From Legionella saoudiensis (GTDB lineage: Bacteria; Pseudomonadota; Gammaproteobacteria; Legionellales; Legionellaceae), in assembly GCF_001465875.1 (NCBI RefSeq), contig NZ_LN901324.1, positions 558,001 through 622,000 on the forward strand: a stretch of 64,000 nt of DNA. Reading direction: 5' to 3'. The position numbers were made by a program, and so were the translations under genes. Below, piece by piece: positions 36,974 to 45,997 of the stretch (positions are counted from its first letter, which is position 1; the number at the start of each line of letters is the position of its first letter). The notes beneath the pieces were generated by a model. The model was not told where the DNA came from, searched no databases, and worked only from the letters and a program-made list of their open reading frames with translations.

Positions 36974-39490
36974 GTGCTACATGCTATTTTAGTGCTTCTA
37001 GCAATAGGGGCTGCAGGGGTATTGTTAACACGGCAAGCGGCAGTCGCGGTATGGGCTATTAGTTTTGGTATATTCACCGGACTGATTTTTTATTATGGCG
37101 CCCCAGGATTTTTGGCTAAGACTATTTTAATCTTAGTCGAATTAACGTTAATCGCTTTCGCAATTAAGCCACTAAGACGGGAATTTGTCTCAAAACATTT
37201 ATTCAAGACGGTAAGCAAAGCAATGCCAGCAATGTCTGCTACTGAGCGAGAGGCTTTAGAGGCAGGAACAGTAAGCTGGGAGGGCGATATTTTCAGTGGC
37301 GCTCCAGATTTTTCATTGCTTCGTAGTATCCCTCCAGTTCGTTTAAGCGAAGAAGAGCAGGCTTTTTTAGATGGTCCTGTTAGTACCTTATGTTCTATGC
37401 TTAATGATTGGGATATTACCCATAACCGCACTGATTTATCCCCAGAAGTATGGAACTATATTAAAGAAAACCGTTTTCTTGGCATGATTATTCCTAAGCG
37501 TTATGGCGGCTTAGAGTTTTCAGCTACCGCACAAATGGCGGTTTTAGCTAAAATTTATGGTTCTTCAATTAGTGCTGCATCAACAATTTCTGTACCTAAC
37601 TCTTTAGGCCCAGGAGAATTATTACTTAAATACGGAACTGAGGAACAAAAGAACTTTTATTTGCCAAGACTGGCAGATGGACGAGAAATCCCATGTTTCG
37701 CTTTGACTGGTCCTAACGCTGGCTCAGATGCAGCTTCTATCCCCGATCAAGGTATTGTGTGCCGCCAAGAGTTTAATGGCAAAGAGGTGGTAGGTATTCG
37801 CTTAAATTGGAATAAGCGCTACATCACTTTATGTCCTGTGGCCACAGTGGTTGGTTTGGCTTTTAGAATGTTTGACCCTGAAAATTTATTAGGAAAGGGT
37901 GAAGATGTTGGTATTACCTGCGCTTTAATTCCGGCAGAAACCCCTGGAGTAATTAAGGGACGTCGCCATTTTCCTTTAAATATAGGCTTCCTAAATGGCC
38001 CAACGCAGGGTAAGAATGTATTTATTCCTTTAGATTATATCATCGGTGGCGCTGCGATGGCAGGTCACGGTTGGCGTATGCTTATGGAATGCTTGAGTGC
38101 GGGTAGAGCAATTTCTTTACCCTCAAGTGCCAATGGTGGAGCTCAGGCTGGGGCTTTAGCATCAGGAGCTTATGCACGTGTGCGCAAGCAATTCAATCAA
38201 CCGATTGGTAAATTTGAAGGTATTGAAGAGCCATTAGCACGAATTGCAGCAAATACGTATATTATTGATGCTGGGGTTACTATGGCTGCAGCGGCAATAG
38301 ATCACGGAGCTAAACCTTCGGTTGCGGGAGCAATTTTAAAATATCATACGACTGATCGTGCGCGTCAGGTTTCTATGGATGCTATGGATATTCATGGAGG
38401 GAAGGGTATCTGTCTGGGACCTAATAATTATCTCGGAAGAGGTTTCCAAGGAGCACCTATTGCCATTACCGTTGAGGGTGCCAATATTCTCTCACGTAGT
38501 TTAATTATTTTTGGCCAGGGGGCAATCCGTTGCCATCCTTATGTATTCAAAGAGCTGGAAAGTGTAAGAAACCACGATCTGGTAGGTTTTGATGAGGCAT
38601 TTTTCTCGCATGCGGCTTTTTATATTGCAAACTTTACTAAGTCACTCTTGTTTAGTTTGACTGATGCTCATTTTTCTAAAGCACCAACCAGCTCGGTAAA
38701 ACGCTATTATCAATTAACTCATAAGTACAGTGCTAATTTAGCGTTCCTTTCTGATTTTTCTATGACGATTCTTGGTGGTGATTTAAAGCGTAAAGAGAAA
38801 TTATCTGCGCGTTTAGGGGATATGCTAAGCACCTTATATTTAATTTCAGCGGTGTTAAAACGTTATTATGATGATGGGGAACCTCTTGCTGACTTACCTA
38901 TAGTGGAGTGGAGTTGCCAGCAATTACTGCATGATTGTGAAATGGCCATGCAAGGGGTTATTATTAACTTCCCTCAACGTTGGGCACGTGTAGTACTTAA
39001 TATTATTTTAAGACCTTTAGGTAACCGCAGACACCGCCCTACAGATCAATTAGGTCACAAGTTAGCACGTATTTTAATTGAACCAGGTGAGGCACGTAAC
39101 CGATTAACCCGTTTTGTTTATAAGAAGGCTGGTGAAAATTGTCCTATTGGCCGATTGGAAGAAGCGTTTTATAAAATTTGTGCTGTTGAAGACATAGAGA
39201 AAAAGATAATGCGTGCGGTAAAAGATGACGTATTAAAATCACTAACTTTATTAGAACAAATTGACGAGGCTTTGGCATGCGATTTGTTAACTAAAGAAGA
39301 AGCTCAGCAAATGAAGGATGCTGAATTAGCTCGACAAGATGTGATTAAGGTTGATGACTTTAGTGATGATGAATTACGTCGTCCAAGTAGTGAATCTAAA
39401 GCAAAAAAGTCAGCAGCTAAAAAGGATAAGCCTGTTGTAGTTCTCGGTGATGAAGTAACTAATCCAGAACCAGAGGTACCTTTTCATTAA
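36974..39490 (+). CDS. fadE: FadE-type acyl-CoA dehydrogenase
   Basis: FAD-dependent first enzyme of fatty-acid beta-oxidation. The 838 residues fit the long FadE type (about 815) and not the usual 380-residue enzymes. Two hydrophobic segments at the N-terminus (about 3-55) should anchor it to the membrane. The dehydrogenase core has FALTGPNAGSDAAS, LNWNKRYITL, MDIHGGKGICLG and VEGANILSRSLIIFGQG. The C-terminal part carries the FadE-specific domain and ends in a charged Lys/Asp-rich tail. It starts with GTG; AAGGAG lies upstream. It is last in an apparent run from ugpA on. Confidence 0.95.
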   Translation: MLHAILVLLAIGAAGVLLTRQAAVAVWAISFGIFTGLIFYYGAPGFLAKTILILVELTLIAFAIKPLRREFVSKHLFKTVSKAMPAMSATEREALEAGTVSWEGDIFSGAPDFSLLRSIPPVRLSEEEQAFLDGPVSTLCSMLNDWDITHNRTDLSPEVWNYIKENRFLGMIIPKRYGGLEFSATAQMAVLAKIYGSSISAASTISVPNSLGPGELLLKYGTEEQKNFYLPRLADGREIPCFALTGPNAGSDAASIPDQGIVCRQEFNGKEVVGIRLNWNKRYITLCPVATVVGLAFRMFDPENLLGKGEDVGITCALIPAETPGVIKGRRHFPLNIGFLNGPTQGKNVFIPLDYIIGGAAMAGHGWRMLMECLSAGRAISLPSSANGGAQAGALASGAYARVRKQFNQPIGKFEGIEEPLARIAANTYIIDAGVTMAAAAIDHGAKPSVAGAILKYHTTDRARQVSMDAMDIHGGKGICLGPNNYLGRGFQGAPIAITVEGANILSRSLIIFGQGAIRCHPYVFKELESVRNHDLVGFDEAFFSHAAFYIANFTKSLLFSLTDAHFSKAPTSSVKRYYQLTHKYSANLAFLSDFSMTILGGDLKRKEKLSARLGDMLSTLYLISAVLKRYYDDGEPLADLPIVEWSCQQLLHDCEMAMQGVIINFPQRWARVVLNIILRPLGNRRHRPTDQLGHKLARILIEPGEARNRLTRFVYKKAGENCPIGRLEEAFYKICAVEDIEKKIMRAVKDDVLKSLTLLEQIDEALACDLLTKEEAQQMKDAELARQDVIKVDDFSDDELRRPSSESKAKKSAAKKDKPVVVLGDEVTNPEPEVPFH

Positions 39491-39520
39491 TTTGGCTCAA
39501 TAAGCTCATTCAATATATCA

Positions 39521-39553
39521 GTGTAGTTTGGTTGCAAAACAACCAAGCTACAC
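39521..39553. terminator. Hairpin after fadE
   Basis: GTGTAGTTTGGTTG (39521-39534) pairs with CAACCAAGCTACAC (39540-39553) with one G-T pair and a five-base loop. There is no T-run after it on the plus strand, so it may slow or end fadE transcription only in part, or be a repeat relic. Confidence 0.5.
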
Positions 39554-39612
39554 TAAAAGAAAAAGATTAAATATAAAATTAGGTAATAAAATTTTAGAAT
39601 AATTATTCTATG

Positions 39613-39766
39613 GAGTAAGCGTTCACACTATGTATTAAAATAAAAAACTGCTGTCATTGTGAACAAAATGAAGCGGCTCCAGTACTGAGTCTTAACGAAG
39701 CATCGTTCTGGGTTACTTCGCCCTGGCTTGCAATGACGAAATTACATATCTCGTGAACGCTTACTC
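39613..39766. mobile_element. MITE-like element with terminal inverted repeats
   Basis: GAGTAAGCGTTCAC (39613-39626) is exactly inverted at 39753-39766. Nested inside, GTCATTG (39653-39659) is inverted as CAATGAC (39731-39737), flanking sequence of the GAAGC...CTGGGTTACTTCG type seen at 9961 and 55716. The element is about 154 bases long and has no coding capacity. It accounts for most of the 352-base gap between fadE and minE. No clear target duplication was found. Confidence 0.55.
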
Positions 39767-39842
39767 TATGGGGGATAAAAATTAACAAAAGAAAAACGGC
39801 CTCGGGGGAAGGATCCAAGGAAAAAATAATTAGCTAAGCAAA

Positions 39843-40106
39843 TTAAGCTTCTTCAGCAACATCATCCGGCATGGTAATATTCAATTCAAGAACTGAATTG
39901 TCTCCCATACGCTCAAGATTAACACTCACTTGATCACGCGTTACATGGACGTATTTAGCAATAACTGCCAAAATTTCATCCTGAAGTTGTGGCAGATAAT
40001 CAGGAGTGCTTCGTTGTGAACGCTCATGGGAAATAATTATTTGTAAGCGTTCTTTGGCTACTGAAGCAGAAGCAGTTCTCCGACGTAAATAATTGAAAAT
40101 GCTCAT
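39843..40106 (-). CDS. minE: MinE, topological specificity factor of division
   Basis: Ring-forming protein that displaces MinCD from the membrane and drives pole-to-pole oscillation. The 87 residues match (E. coli 88). Seen are the N-terminal membrane and MinD-binding part (SIFNYLRRR...[17 protein letters not shown]) and the dimer domain ([16 protein letters not shown]). It overlaps minD by four bases. Confidence 0.96.
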   Translation of the reverse strand: MSIFNYLRRRTASASVAKERLQIIISHERSQRSTPDYLPQLQDEILAVIAKYVHVTRDQVSVNLERMGDNSVLELNITMPDDVAEEA

Positions 40107-40933
40107 ACAGTCACTTCCTCCTTGTTTTTGCTGAATAAGCGACGCAATAATCCTTTACGCTCATTGCTAATAAAGCGCATTGGTCTTTCTTCTCCAAGAA
40201 AGCGGGCAATAGCATCTTGATAAGCAAGGCCTGCATCACTGGTTGTATCAAGTACAACGGGTATACCTGTATTTGACGCTTTAAGTACAGACTTAGATTC
40301 AGGAATAACCCCGATCAATGGAATAGCTAATATTTCTTTAACATCTGAAACAGAAAGCATATCACCACGTTCAACACGCTCAGGATCATAGCGAGTTAAT
40401 AGTAGGTGTTCTTGTACTGGTTTGTTGTTATCAATGGCTCTTTTGGTTTTGCTAGAAAGAATGCCAAGAATGCGGTCCGAGTCACGAACTGAAGAAACCT
40501 CAGGGTTAGTGACTACAACGGCGTGATCTGCAAAATGCATTGCCATTAATGCCCCAGTTTCAATACCAGCAGGGGAGTCACAAATAATAAAGTCAAATTC
40601 TTTAGAAAGCTCATTCAAAACCTTCTCAACTCCTTCGATGGTCAAGGCATCTTTATCACGAGTTTGTGATGCAGGAAGAATGAAAAGATTGGGAAGACGC
40701 TTATCTTTAATTAATGCTTGATTCAAGCTCGCTTCACCATTGATCACATTAATGAAGTCATAAACAACACGTCGCTCACAACCCATGATGATATCAAGAT
40801 TTCTTAAACCGATATCAAAATCAATAACCACAGTCTTATGCCCTAATAAGGCAAGACCTGATGAAATAGCTGCAGAAGAAGTAGTTTTTCCTACTCCGCC
40901 TTTACCTGAAGTAATAACGATAATTTTAGCCAA
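40103..40933 (-). CDS. minD: MinD, septum-site-determining ATPase
   Basis: Membrane-binding ATPase that places MinC away from mid-cell. The 276 residues match. The deviant Walker A is [11 protein letters not shown] (about 10-20), with switch regions FDIGLRNLD and [10 protein letters not shown]. The C-terminal amphipathic helix is [13 protein letters not shown]. minC, normally directly upstream, is absent: the 386 bases up to guaB hold only non-coding sequence. minC must be elsewhere or missing. Confidence 0.97.
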   Translation of the reverse strand: MAKIIVITSGKGGVGKTTSSAAISSGLALLGHKTVVIDFDIGLRNLDIIMGCERRVVYDFINVINGEASLNQALIKDKRLPNLFILPASQTRDKDALTIEGVEKVLNELSKEFDFIICDSPAGIETGALMAMHFADHAVVVTNPEVSSVRDSDRILGILSSKTKRAIDNNKPVQEHLLLTRYDPERVERGDMLSVSDVKEILAIPLIGVIPESKSVLKASNTGIPVVLDTTSDAGLAYQDAIARFLGEERPMRFISNERKGLLRRLFSKNKEEVTV

Positions 40934-41276
40934 CGCTGAACCCTTCCCCGTTTTGTTGATTCAACACAATAATTAACCATCAGTTTACACGTTAATGAAT
41001 ATTCAATTCAAGTGTTATCCATTTAATTCGTTGCAATCACACTGATAATGGTCAAGGTGATTCTTAAAGAGCTTGCCAGTACTGTTGTTGGGCAATAATT
41101 GCGGGAAGTGGTTTATATATGGGCGAATGAGCTGGCATCATTGATGAGAGAGAAGCTTTTAAAAGAGAAATAGTCCTTCAACTAAATATTATTAGGACTA
41201 TATTGGAAGATTTTCCTCGTAAGCTATTCAAATAGCGTGTTTTCCAAGCTATTTTCTTTAATTTATTTGGTATTTG

Positions 41277-41285
41277 TGATATACT
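41277..41285 (+). promoter_or_regulatory. Candidate extended -10 of guaB
   Basis: TGATATACT is an extended -10 (TGN plus TATACT) 35 bases before the guaB ATG. No good -35 is visible. The rest of the divergent minD-guaB gap (40934-41276) is AT-rich; I see no gene, riboswitch or ncRNA in it. GAGAAG at 41311-41316 is the likely ribosome site. Confidence 0.45.
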
Positions 41286-41319
41286 GTTTGGTTAATTTAA
41301 CTACTTTAATGAGAAGAAA

Positions 41320-42792
41320 ATGTCTCTTAATATTGTGCAGCAATCATTAACCTTTGATGATGTTTTACTTGTCCCTGCACACTCTTTAATTCTACCTAAA
41401 GATGTGTCCTTAAAAACCAAATTAACTCGTGAAATAAGCCTGAACATGCCTCTAGTATCTGCGGCGATGGATACAGTGACTGAGGCGCGGCTAGCGATTG
41501 CTTTAGCGCAAGAGGGTGGGTTAGGCATTATTCATAAGAATATGACAATCAGTGCACAAGCTGATGAAGTTCGTAAAGTTAAGAAATTTGAAAGCGGAAT
41601 GGTTAAAGATCCCATTACTGTGACTCCTAATATTACCGTTAGAGAGTTAATGGAAGTCATGAAAAATCACCATTTCTCAGGGGTTCCTGTAGTTGATGGT
41701 AAAAACTTAGTGGGAATTGTAACCAGTCGTGATATACGTTTTGAAACTAATTTATCTCTGCCTGTATCTCAGGTAATGACCCCCAAAGCCCGTTTGGTTA
41801 CTGTGAAGGAAGGAGCAAGTCGCGAAGAGGTTCGCAGCTTATTACATAAGCATCGGATTGAAAAACTTCTAGTAGTGAACGATGCGTTTGAATTACGCGG
41901 TTTAATTACGGTAAAGGATATTCAAAAAGCAAAAGAAAACCCCTATGCCGTCAAAGATGATGCAGAGCAGTTACGCGTTGGTGCCGCTGTTGGTGTTGGT
42001 GAATCTACTGATGAACGTGTTGCCGCTTTAGTTGATGCGGGTGTTGATGTTTTGGTTGTGGATACAGCTCACGGTCATTCTCAAGGCGTACTCAATCGTG
42101 TGAAATGGGTGAAGCAGAATTTCCCCGGGGTGCAGGTGATTGGTGGTAATATTGCTACAGCAGCAGCGGCTAGAGATTTATACGAAGCAGGTGCTGATGC
42201 GGTTAAAGTAGGAATTGGCCCAGGTTCAATCTGTACTACTCGTATTGTTACGGGTGTAGGTGTGCCGCAAATCAGCGCGATTGCTAATGTTGCACATGAA
42301 TTACAAGGTAAGATTCCCGTTATTGCTGATGGCGGTATCCGTTTTTCTGGCGATGTGTGCAAAGCATTGGCCGCAGGTGCTAATACCGTAATGTTAGGAA
42401 GTATGTTTGCCGGAACGGAAGAGTCTCCCGGTGAAATTGAATTATACCAGGGAACTACTTATAAGAGTTATCGTGGTATGGGATCCATTGGGGCTATGGC
42501 GGCGGCTCATGGTTCCAGCGACCGTTATTTCCAGGATGCTGCAGCAGGCTCTGAAAAATTGGTTCCAGAGGGAATTGAAGGGCGTGTTCCTTATAAAGGC
42601 CCAGTACAGACAATCATTCACCAGATGTTAGGCGGCTTACGTTCATGCATGGGATATACTGGATGCGAAACGATTGAGCAATTACATGCTAAAGCTGAAT
42701 TTGTACAAGTAACTAATGCGGGAATGCGCGAATCACACGTTCATGATGTAAGCATCACAAAACAAGCCCCGAATTATCAGGTAGATAACTAA
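41320..42792 (+). CDS. guaB: IMP dehydrogenase
   Basis: Oxidises IMP to XMP with NAD, the committed step to GMP. The 490 residues match. The TIM barrel is interrupted by two CBS domains (about 93-205). The catalytic cysteine lies in [15 protein letters not shown], followed by the flap region with [10 protein letters not shown] and RVPYKGPV. guaA follows after two bases, so guaBA is an operon as in most proteobacteria. Confidence 0.98.
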   Translation: MSLNIVQQSLTFDDVLLVPAHSLILPKDVSLKTKLTREISLNMPLVSAAMDTVTEARLAIALAQEGGLGIIHKNMTISAQADEVRKVKKFESGMVKDPITVTPNITVRELMEVMKNHHFSGVPVVDGKNLVGIVTSRDIRFETNLSLPVSQVMTPKARLVTVKEGASREEVRSLLHKHRIEKLLVVNDAFELRGLITVKDIQKAKENPYAVKDDAEQLRVGAAVGVGESTDERVAALVDAGVDVLVVDTAHGHSQGVLNRVKWVKQNFPGVQVIGGNIATAAAARDLYEAGADAVKVGIGPGSICTTRIVTGVGVPQISAIANVAHELQGKIPVIADGGIRFSGDVCKALAAGANTVMLGSMFAGTEESPGEIELYQGTTYKSYRGMGSIGAMAAAHGSSDRYFQDAAAGSEKLVPEGIEGRVPYKGPVQTIIHQMLGGLRSCMGYTGCETIEQLHAKAEFVQVTNAGMRESHVHDVSITKQAPNYQVDN

Positions 42793-42794
42793 TA

Positions 42795-44372
42795 ATGAAT
42801 GATTTAAAACAACATCTCTTGCTTATTCTCGATTTTGGCTCTCAATATACTCAGCTTATTGCACGTCGAGTGCGTGAGTTGGGAGTATATTGCGAAATTC
42901 ACCCTTTTAATATTAGCCAGGAAGCATTCACCAAACTTAATCCTTGTGGAGTAATTTTATCAGGTGGACCTTCAACCGTAACACATCATGCAAACCCCAG
43001 GGCTCCTGAATGGATTTTTACTTCAGGATTACCAATATTAGGTATTTGTTATGGTATGCAAACTATGGCCGTACAATTAGGCGGTGAAGTGCAGTCTTCT
43101 AATATTAGAGAGTTTGGCTATGCCGAATTAAAATTGCATGGACACAGTCAGTTATTTGCGCAAATTGAAGACCGCACCACGGATGAGGGGGAGGCTTTAT
43201 TAGATGTATGGATGAGTCATGGTGACAAAGTGACCCAATTACCTCCTGGATTCAAGGTTATTTGCGAAACACGAAACGCGCCTATTGCAGGAATGGCCGA
43301 TGAAAGTCGCCGTATGTATGGACTGCAATTTCACCCTGAAGTAACCCATACATTACAGGGTACTCGTATTTTACAACGTTTTGTGGTCGATATTTGCCAG
43401 GCGCCTACCAATTGGACTTCAGAACATATTATTGATGAAGCCATTCATAAGATAAGGCAACAAGTTGGTTCTGAAAAAGTGCTGCTAGGCTTATCTGGCG
43501 GCGTTGATTCTTCTGTTGTAGCTGCATTATTACATAAGGCAATTGGTGATCAACTAATCTGTGTTTTTGTTGATACGGGTTTATTGCGTCTTAATGAAGC
43601 AGATGAAGTTATGAAAATGTTTGGCCAGCATATGGGAATTAAAGTCATAGCGGTCAATGCTGAAGAGCGATTCTTAAAAGCACTGTCTGGAGTTAGTTGC
43701 CCGGAAGAAAAAAGGAAAATTATTGGGCATACTTTTATTGATGTATTTGATGAAGAGTCACATAAAATCGAGGGGGTTTCTTGGTTGGCTCAGGGAACAA
43801 TTTATCCTGATGTTATTGAGTCTGCTGCAACGAGCACGAATGGGGCTTCGGTAGTTATTAAGTCACACCATAATGTAGGTGGCTTACCTGAAACGTTACA
43901 TTTAAAGTTATTAGAGCCTATTCGCGAGTTATTTAAAGATGAAGTGCGCAAAATTGGTTTGGAGTTAGGTTTACCACATGATATGGTTTATCGCCATCCG
44001 TTTCCTGGCCCGGGCTTAGGCGTGCGCATTTTAGCTGAAGTTAAAAAAGAATATGCCGATATTCTGCGCAAAGCGGATGCAATATATATTGAGGAATTAC
44101 GAAAAGCGAACCTGTATCATAAAGTAAGTCAGGCATTTGCGGTATTTCTCCCGGTTAAGAGTGTTGGGGTCATGGGGGATGGACGTAAATATGACTATGT
44201 TATTTGTTTACGTGCTGTTGAAACTATTGATTTTATGACCGCTCATTGGTCACATTTGCCTTGGGAGTTTTTAGGCCTGGTTTCTAATCGGATCATTAAT
44301 GAGGTTTCTGGAGTATCGCGGGTGACTTATGATATTTCTGGAAAACCACCGGCAACGATTGAGTGGGAATAA
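42795..44372 (+). CDS. guaA: GMP synthase (glutamine-hydrolysing)
   Basis: Turns XMP into GMP with ATP and glutamine. The 525 residues match. The glutaminase part has [18 protein letters not shown], the nucleophile in GICYGMQTM and the partner His-Glu in [10 protein letters not shown]. The ATP pyrophosphatase loop is [11 protein letters not shown]. The C-terminal dimer domain ends [17 protein letters not shown], the standard ending. A hairpin follows the stop. Confidence 0.98.
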   Translation: MNDLKQHLLLILDFGSQYTQLIARRVRELGVYCEIHPFNISQEAFTKLNPCGVILSGGPSTVTHHANPRAPEWIFTSGLPILGICYGMQTMAVQLGGEVQSSNIREFGYAELKLHGHSQLFAQIEDRTTDEGEALLDVWMSHGDKVTQLPPGFKVICETRNAPIAGMADESRRMYGLQFHPEVTHTLQGTRILQRFVVDICQAPTNWTSEHIIDEAIHKIRQQVGSEKVLLGLSGGVDSSVVAALLHKAIGDQLICVFVDTGLLRLNEADEVMKMFGQHMGIKVIAVNAEERFLKALSGVSCPEEKRKIIGHTFIDVFDEESHKIEGVSWLAQGTIYPDVIESAATSTNGASVVIKSHHNVGGLPETLHLKLLEPIRELFKDEVRKIGLELGLPHDMVYRHPFPGPGLGVRILAEVKKEYADILRKADAIYIEELRKANLYHKVSQAFAVFLPVKSVGVMGDGRKYDYVICLRAVETIDFMTAHWSHLPWEFLGLVSNRIINEVSGVSRVTYDISGKPPATIEWE

Positions 44373-44379
44373 ATAATGT

Positions 44380-44403
44380 AACCTGGTTGCTTGCAACCAG
44401 GTT
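44380..44403 (+). terminator. Hairpin between guaA and tadA
   Basis: AACCTGGTTG and CAACCAGGTT pair around CTTG, seven bases after the guaA stop. The same stem is found after suhB (6243-6262). It has no T-run, and its right arm supplies the AGG that may serve as ribosome site for tadA. Confidence 0.5.
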
Positions 44404-44412
44404 ATGGTTATC

Positions 44413-44865
44413 ATGATGAATGATCGATATTGGATGCAAAAGGCTTATGAACAAGCACTTCTTGCTCGGCAGGAAGGAGAAGTACCTGTTGGGGCTGTAC
44501 TCGTAAGTCCTGACGGCACACTGTTAGGCATTAGTCGAAATGCGGTCCAATCTCTCCACGACCCCTCTGAGCATGCGGAAGTACGTGTTATTCGCCAAGC
44601 TGCATTGCTGCTTAAAAATCATCGTTTAGTTGATAGTACTCTATATGTTACTCTAGAGCCTTGTTCTATGTGCGCAGGACTTATGGTTCATGCGCGTATT
44701 AAGCGCCTGGTATTTGCTACTCGTGACTTTAAAGCGGGGGCTGCTGGCTCGGTCTATAACTTATTGCAGGGCTATCCTTTAAATCATAAGGTAGAAATTG
44801 ATGAAGGAATTATGCAGTCAGAGTGTGCTTATTTACTCTCAGAATTTTTTAAAACATGCCGTTAA
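44413..44865 (+). CDS. tadA: TadA, tRNA adenosine-34 deaminase
   Basis: Zinc enzyme that converts A34 to inosine in the wobble position of tRNA-Arg. About 150 residues. Zinc and catalytic residues: His-Glu in EHAEVRVIRQ and the two cysteines in PCSMCAG. KEVPVGAVLV-like (GEVPVGAVLV) and AGSVYNLLQ are typical. The frame is open from an ATG at 44404, but the only ribosome-site-like AGG (44399-44401) is too near it. The ATG at 44413 or 44416 is preferred. Confidence 0.94.
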   Translation: MMNDRYWMQKAYEQALLARQEGEVPVGAVLVSPDGTLLGISRNAVQSLHDPSEHAEVRVIRQAALLLKNHRLVDSTLYVTLEPCSMCAGLMVHARIKRLVFATRDFKAGAAGSVYNLLQGYPLNHKVEIDEGIMQSECAYLLSEFFKTCR

Positions 44866-44919
44866 CAATATAAAATAGCTTGTATACAGTTCGGAGTTAT
44901 GAGGCTACATTATAAGCTT

Positions 44920-45873
44920 TTAGTGAAACATCTTTTTTTCATATATTTTTTGTTCGGCTTCTTCAAGGATAGAGGCGAGTGAAAAATGTTTCAGGCGGTT
45001 ATATTGTATGTGTCCCATCGCAAAATTAATAGGATGCTCGGTTTTTAATAAAGCCAATTTACTTTGCAGCCTTTTTAAAACGCCAGGAATATTTTCCTCA
45101 AGCATTCCAGGACATAATACACAGAATTTATCGCCTTCAATTCGCGCAACCGCACCAGAATGGCGGAAGTTACTTATCAAAAATTGGGCAAATGCTTTTA
45201 AAATATTATCTCCCTCATCATAACCAAACTCTCTATTAATAGATTTTAATTGTATTATGTCAAAATAAAGCAGCATAAGTCCTTTATCATAACGGTTACA
45301 TAACTTCAAAATTTGCTTGCCAATATCAAGAAGACCTTGACGGTTTGAGATTTCTGTTAGGGAATCAGTTGTTGCATAGCGATTGGTAATAAATTCTTTG
45401 GATACGGCAGCAGCCAATTCTTTTACAATGTTTAAGTCAATATGCCCTAGAGTGTTTAATTGAGGAACAATATTATTCATGAGGCATAATGTCCCAATAT
45501 TAAATTGGCCCTCAATTTGTAAGGGACATCCTAGATAAAATCGAATATTAGGCTCACCAGTTACCAAGGGGTTATCTTTAAAACGCAGGTCTTGTTGTGC
45601 ATCGTTTACTATCATTATTTCTTCTTGAAGAATTGTATGAGCACCAAAAGAAATTGGTCTAGGTGTTTCTTGAACGTGTAGGCCGTATTTGGATTTGAAC
45701 CACTCTCTATCTTTATCGATCAAGGAGACTAAGGCAATGGGCACTTTAAATAAGCCTTGTGCAATACGGGTAATGCGATCAAAGCGCTCTTCAGCCATTG
45801 TATCTAGAATCTGAAGATTATAGAGTGATTGTAAGCGTTGCAGCTCATTTTTGGGTTTTTCTGTATTTATCAT
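44920..45873 (-). CDS. GAF-GGDEF protein with degenerate GGDEF motif
   Basis: 317 residues from the ATG at 45873, which has GGAG six bases upstream; a TTG at 45885 is less likely. The N-terminal GAF domain (about 20-160) is of the kind with SLIDKDREWFKSKYGL, found in many cyclic-di-GMP proteins. The GGDEF domain (165-315) keeps DSLTEISNR and the metal Asp205 (FDIIQLK). The signature, however, reads Glu246-Gly-Asp-Lys249-Phe instead of GGDEF, losing the first glycine and the metal/substrate glutamate. Diguanylate cyclase activity is therefore doubtful; a GTP- or effector-binding role is possible. No inhibitory RxxD site is seen. It stands alone. Confidence 0.88.
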   Translation of the reverse strand: MINTEKPKNELQRLQSLYNLQILDTMAEERFDRITRIAQGLFKVPIALVSLIDKDREWFKSKYGLHVQETPRPISFGAHTILQEEIMIVNDAQQDLRFKDNPLVTGEPNIRFYLGCPLQIEGQFNIGTLCLMNNIVPQLNTLGHIDLNIVKELAAAVSKEFITNRYATTDSLTEISNRQGLLDIGKQILKLCNRYDKGLMLLYFDIIQLKSINREFGYDEGDNILKAFAQFLISNFRHSGAVARIEGDKFCVLCPGMLEENIPGVLKRLQSKLALLKTEHPINFAMGHIQYNRLKHFSLASILEEAEQKIYEKKMFH

Positions 45874-45997
45874 AGTTAACTCCAAAATAATTACTGAGCG
45901 GTTTTTTTGAAGTCTTTAGCTAGTATTATAGTACAAAAGTATAAAAAAAAATACATCTTTGAGGTCTTTTTTTTACCCAAAAAATAGGGTTTTGTTT

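Noticed and set aside
40934..41276. Riboswitch or minC upstream of guaB/minD
   Set aside because: No open frame resembling MinC and no purine-riboswitch-like conserved core was seen.
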